Part shown: positions 61,401-64,000 of the stretch, piece by piece | Numbering within the stretch: position 1 is the stretch's first letter | How the letters are laid out: each line of letters starts with the position of its first letter | From: Myxococcales bacterium | GTDB lineage: Bacteria > Myxococcota_A > Polyangia > Haliangiales > Haliangiaceae | NCBI GenBank assembly: GCA_947483555.1 | Contig: CANKMW010000024.1 | Coordinates: 1 to 64,000, forward strand | Length of the DNA: 64,000 nucleotides | Direction of reading: 5' to 3' | Program-made: the position numbers and the translations under genes | Notes under the pieces: generated by a model | Seen by the model: the letters and a program-made list of their open reading frames with translations, nothing else | Told to the model about the DNA's origin: nothing | Database searches by the model: none

Positions 61401-63637
61401 CGCCCGATCTGCCGCTGCGCGCGGTGGTCGAGGCGCGCCTCGACGAGATCGACGAGGACCTGAAGCAGCTGCTCTCGACCGCCAACGGGCGAATCCTCGC
61501 CGCGGTCCGCGCCGCCGCCGGCCCGTTGCTCGCCGCCATCGCCGATCAGCGTCCGGCCATGCTGGTCGACGACGCCGCGACCCGGCGCCTGCTGGTGGCG
61601 TGGCTGGCGCGGGCCGAGGACGGCCACCACGCGACCCGCGACGCCTTGCGCAGCGCACGGGCCTGGCCGTCGATCCAGGGCAACCGCGTGTCGCTGGCCG
61701 CCGCGGCGCGCGGGGTGGAGATCCCGACCGCGACGTGGTCCGGCGCCTGGGTCACCGGAGATCCCGCCCATCCGCTCGACGCGCCGGTGATCGCGCTGCC
61801 AGCCGGCGACGACGGCGAGGCGCTGCGCGCGTTGATCGACAGCATCGGACCGTGGCCGGCGGGCGACGTCACCGCCGACGTCCGCCGCCTGCAAGGGCAG
61901 CGGCGCGTCGATCGTGGCGTCGTGCCGGCCCCGACGGTGCGCGGCGCCGCGATCGAGCTCACCCGCCGCCTCGACCGCCTCGAGGTCCGCCACGAGCTCG
62001 GCGCCGGCGAGATCGCGCTCGACGACGCCGCCGGGTCGCGGCTCTTGCTGCACGTCGACGGCGAGCTCCGCGGCAGCCTGTCGCTCGACGTCGTCCCGGC
62101 CGTGCTGGTCGCGATCGAGGCCCCCGAGTTGATCGACGCGCTCGCCGAGCCCGGCGGTCTGGCCGCCGCGCACAAGGAGCGCCTCGCGCGCCAGGTGCAG
62201 ACGCTCGCGATCGCGCTGGTGATGGCGGTCGCCGGCGACCCGACCCGCGCCGCGGCGCTGCCGCCGTGGCTACGCCGGCGCCTCGGCACCGCGGTCCTGG
62301 CCGGCCGCCTGGAGCCCGCGGTGGTGGCCGGCACCCCGCTGTTCACGACGATCGACGGCGAGTGGGTGAACTGGAGCACGATCGCGGCGCAAGACACCAC
62401 GCTCGGTGAGGTCTGGTACGTGGTCGGCGATCCACCGGGGCCGCCGCGAGACGCGCGCCGATGTGTGCTGCGGTTGGCCGCCGACGACGCCCGGCTCGCG
62501 GCCCGGATCTCGACGGTCACGATGGTCGACGGGACGCGCGAGCTGGCGCTCGATGCCCGCACCCGGGCCAACCGGGCCCGGCTGCCGCTGGCCCGGCTCG
62601 AGTTGCCGGCGACGATCCGCGCCGGTGCGCTGGCCGTGATCGACCTGCCCACCACCGCCGGCGGGCGACGCGGCCTGATCGCAGTGCTCCACCCCAGGGT
62701 GGCCAGGCACCGCACCCTGCTCCTCTGCCGCAGCATGGTGCCGTTCGATCCGGTCACCGATCCGTGCCGGTGGCCGACCATCGCCATCGTCGACGACCCG
62801 GCGCTGCAGGGCGACCGCACGTGGAGCCGACCGCTGGAGGACGACGTCTGGCGCGCGCTGATCTCCGACCTCCGTGGCGGCAGCGACGCTGCGCTGCGCG
62901 GCGTCATGACCGCGCCGGCGGGCGCGGTCGCCAGCGAGCACGTCGATGCCTGGCGCACGGATCGCGCGACGTCGCCGTGGCATGGCAGCGAGGTCCGCGG
63001 TGTGATGTGGCTCCGCGGCGGAGCGGCGGCGCCGGACGCGAGCGGCGCGGTGACGGTGTCGACACCGGACGGCGACGTCGAGCTCGATGCCCCGGCCGAT
63101 GCAGCGGTGTCGGGACGCCTGTACGTCGTTCCGGAGCCGCACGGGCTGCTCGGCGCGGTCCACGCCCTGTGCCGGACGACCTACGCCAAGCTGGTGGCCC
63201 GTGCCGGAGCCGGCAGGCCGCAGCCGCAGCCGCAGTCGCAGCCGCAGCCGCAACCGCAGCCGCAGCCGCAGCCGCAGCCGCAGCCGCAGCCGCAACCGCA
63301 GCCGCAGCCGCAGCCGCATGCGCTGAATGATCTGGCGATCGCCCTCGGCGAACGGCTCGACAGCATGGCGCTGGTCGGCCTCGACCACCGGGTCACGATC
63401 GCTACCGGCCGGCACGACCCACCGCTGACGATCGCCGCCGATCGGATCGTGCTGGCCGGACAGTCGCCGCTGCTGGCGAGGATCGCGGCCGCGCACGGCG
63501 CGCAGGCCGCGTGGGCGGCGGCGGCGATCGAGGCGGTGGCGGCGCACGCGATGACGCTGCTCAACGACGCCCGCGCGCCGGTGAGCGACGCCATCGAGCG
63601 CGCGGCGCTGCTGCGCTGGCTGGGGCCGACCCCGTAG
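58439..63637 (+). CDS. Giant partner protein with degenerate Hsp90-like N-terminus
   Basis: This 1732-residue protein is coupled to the Hsp90-like ATPase. Its first 150 residues imitate the same fold: WILEAVRAAVASGATRISL takes the N-box place, but Asn is replaced; LRWDGPAWPADQ takes the G1 place without the DxGxG residues; and HRRLLAAAVNSALGLEP takes the G2 place without the GxxGxG residues. It would thus be a pseudo-ATPase. The rest has no family I recognise. It is Ala/Arg/Leu-rich, with repeated segments of alpha/beta pattern and a Gln-Pro run at residues 1594-1626. No signal peptide or membrane segment is seen. It may form a scaffold or substrate-recognition arm for the ATPase. Confidence 0.75.
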   Translation: MNLRRPPPGAQLSTGRLRVDAARAIARLRDYRLADPTAWILEAVRAAVASGATRISLAGDANDVWLRWDGPAWPADQLPELFDELVSPEPARDAYHRRLLAAAVNSALGLEPAWVDVTAIAGGAAARVRFTPATVTAGDDGTAPLRELTSENVSVPEGTDQPGMVVHLRRRAGLETLGRFLRLDEPPELTLARAACADIAVAMTIGGDPVGRTAGPGDLLRIPLGDDLDGFIALTDPATLGVPGRGQQRQPVFDVAELGVRIVRESWRPTSLGAVGDPDAAVPIRLFIDGPRMPTNASRSQVRAGDHPITAARRRGDELMPVLVEELARAWRAIQGAGDDEVAASDPMRVAALTLLASAVAGAAWDERARVARGPMATVAALPLVRNAVGAWRAPSASWRDLVYRGGEPLAAELAPWLGSMPWIPPRDAAHVLLGTQAPDPGAARRAIRSAGRRLRARNDFLAGPVHPARVAPRAGSRVRAKLGAGPVGCVPDDAFAGLEGEVCVAPMPGPGRLTLLLQGRPIMAGSLDVALAIDAVVGGAALMPDERYRGVAVDAGYRHAERAARLATIRAIEALCGDDDHADVEISAPRWRDDDRALVMVALSMAHGDGLGVLDGTPLAQAAVWPAPDGSHHSLAALRRARAIGVTDRGDDTSGPAGRQLIVASAAERALLTALLAPATVVVTYTAAHAAPRIDPAAALARQLANRTGTAVLVRRAGALAGAISFDPRGSTLALVHRGQSLGVMERVPAYFDCAIAIDSDAIVPADDWRSARDDGGVAAADLDAWERALAQATVVALLGDPVPELFVPRRPIRLDDATGRALCDALVLGTPEVLLGRDLGERLAGHPMLSVLGGDRLYSARELREAFAGGPIPALEATPLGVVPWFSDWRPLVGGDAVRGLVAALTGGVVVDGTDELQRRRREGERLRRLVAHRQGALEPLDLPTECAPIRLPAGGVRGVVGIGPDARLEAVVVLEQRRFCRLVSSPDLPLRAVVEARLDEIDEDLKQLLSTANGRILAAVRAAAGPLLAAIADQRPAMLVDDAATRRLLVAWLARAEDGHHATRDALRSARAWPSIQGNRVSLAAAARGVEIPTATWSGAWVTGDPAHPLDAPVIALPAGDDGEALRALIDSIGPWPAGDVTADVRRLQGQRRVDRGVVPAPTVRGAAIELTRRLDRLEVRHELGAGEIALDDAAGSRLLLHVDGELRGSLSLDVVPAVLVAIEAPELIDALAEPGGLAAAHKERLARQVQTLAIALVMAVAGDPTRAAALPPWLRRRLGTAVLAGRLEPAVVAGTPLFTTIDGEWVNWSTIAAQDTTLGEVWYVVGDPPGPPRDARRCVLRLAADDARLAARISTVTMVDGTRELALDARTRANRARLPLARLELPATIRAGALAVIDLPTTAGGRRGLIAVLHPRVARHRTLLLCRSMVPFDPVTDPCRWPTIAIVDDPALQGDRTWSRPLEDDVWRALISDLRGGSDAALRGVMTAPAGAVASEHVDAWRTDRATSPWHGSEVRGVMWLRGGAAAPDASGAVTVSTPDGDVELDAPADAAVSGRLYVVPEPHGLLGAVHALCRTTYAKLVARAGAGRPQPQPQSQPQPQPQPQPQPQPQPQPQPQPQPQPHALNDLAIALGERLDSMALVGLDHRVTIATGRHDPPLTIAADRIVLAGQSPLLARIAAAHGAQAAWAAAAIEAVAAHAMTLLNDARAPVSDAIERAALLRWLGPTP
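63218..63316 (+). repeat. CCGCAG hexanucleotide array encoding (Pro-Gln)n
   Basis: The array within the giant gene consists of CCGCAG units with a few CAA and TCG variants. It encodes about sixteen Pro-Gln pairs. The six-base period preserves the frame, so length change alters only the linker. Confidence 0.85.
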
Positions 63638-63785
63638 GTCGCTGAGCCAGCGTCGTCGACGCACGTTGCGCGACGCAACGCCGGCGACTCCCCCCGCCAC
63701 CGCGGTCTTACCAGCTTCGCCTGTGCTGTCGCGCACCTGCGCGCCCACGCCGCGCGGCACGCCCGTTGCTCCCGCAGGGTCGTCG
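63638..63785. other. Intergenic gap before truncated gene
   Basis: 148 bases with no recognisable gene. An imperfect GCGTCG-type dyad near 63650-63685 may form a weak hairpin after the giant gene. No clear promoter hexamer is seen close to the next ATG. Confidence 0.3.
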
Positions 63786-64000
63786 ATGATCTCCACCCCC
63801 GATCTCTTCACCAGTGCCATGGCGCGTCTGCGCCGCCGCGGCGCTGGCATCGGCGGCGCCGCCCTCACCGGCTCCGTCCTCCTCCAGCTCCCGGCCCAGA
63901 TCGCGTGCACCGACACGCCCGAGCTCGGCGACGTCGATCAGAACGACTGGGCCCAGTACGAGGGTCAACGCAACACCACGATGGTCAGCTACACCGGCTC
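63786..64000 (+). CDS. Secreted-protein gene, 3'-truncated by window end
   Basis: An ATG at 63786 opens a frame to the window end. The first 71 residues read MISTPDLFTSAMARLRRRGAG, with a hydrophobic signal segment IGGAALTGSVLLQLPAQIAC, then DTPELGDVDQNDWAQYEG and TTMVSYTG. A lipobox-like Cys lies near residue 43. The basic RLRRRG before the hydrophobic part could be a twin-arginine-like signal, but the motif is imperfect. The function is unknown and the 3' end is outside the window. It may or may not belong with the Hsp90-like pair. Confidence 0.55.
   Translation, partial: MISTPDLFTSAMARLRRRGAGIGGAALTGSVLLQLPAQIACTDTPELGDVDQNDWAQYEGQRNTTMVSYTG

Overview
The window is very GC-rich (roughly 70% by eye, not computed) and densely coded on both strands. 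The gene content points to a myxobacterium (Myxococcota), probably a Haliangium/Kofleria-like lineage. The clues are many lipoproteins with Ala/Pro/Asp-rich linkers, a Ser/Thr kinase with a periplasmic beta-propeller, FHA- and ferredoxin-fused adenylate cyclases, a DUF1592/DUF1552 pair, Gly-rich and Cys-rich surface-protein remnants, and a DUF4157 polyenzyme. This assignment is inferred from family content; no rRNA or other marker gene is present.

Layout. 1-4.3 kb: the end of a FISUMP-domain protein, a membrane protein, a cytochrome c coupled to a FAD oxidoreductase, and a DGC zinc protein. 4.5-7.6 kb: a membrane protein, then a scar containing a C-truncated ACR3 arsenite pump, an N-truncated ArsJ, a transposase fragment and IS-end-like repeats. 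7.6-15.1 kb: a cytochrome-like lipoprotein, GuaB1, a ferredoxin-adenylate cyclase fusion, an L,D-transpeptidase, an LRR protein, a YkgJ protein followed directly by a headless Gly-rich fragment, and a small lipoprotein. 15.1-26.1 kb: NAT, a FliB-like protein, a lipoprotein, a di-haem cytochrome, FHA-GAF-cyclase plus VOC protein, Fe-ADH, acyl-CoA ligase plus a putative Fe/2OG oxygenase, and a Fur-box-controlled outer-membrane protein plus haem lipoprotein pair. 26.3-33.2 kb: a cytidylate-kinase-like protein, the 1397-residue DUF4157/muramidase/esterase/M15 polyenzyme, a DUF1131-like lipoprotein and two oxygenase-like genes. 33.1-35.7 kb: a wbsX-rmlC-rmlD sugar operon. 35.7-50.1 kb: lipoproteins, a GNAT protein, an M49-like peptidase, MltA, a cupin, a SET methyltransferase, an MDR reductase, a cystathionine gamma-synthase-like enzyme, a TetR/membrane-protein operon with twin operators, and a receptor Ser/Thr kinase followed by a beta-barrel gene. 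50.1-56.7 kb: a DUF1592-DUF1552-RluA operon, a Cys-rich remnant beside a hexanucleotide repeat and a REP, an anchored protein and a GX3-repeat lipoprotein. 56.8-63.6 kb: a translationally coupled Hsp90-like ATPase and a 1732-residue partner, then a truncated secreted-protein gene.

Cell-envelope functions recur: an L,D-transpeptidase, MltA, the murein-directed polyenzyme, rhamnose synthesis, and several lipoproteins and beta-barrels. Signalling is the second theme, with two class III cyclases, a kinase, a TetR regulator and a Fur box. The strongest candidates for undescribed biology are the Hsp90-like/giant pseudo-ATPase pair at the right end and the DUF4157 polyenzyme. A scale-wide pattern also stands out: eleven genes have a TAnnnT hexamer ending 6-9 nt before the start codon, which suggests frequent leaderless transcription.
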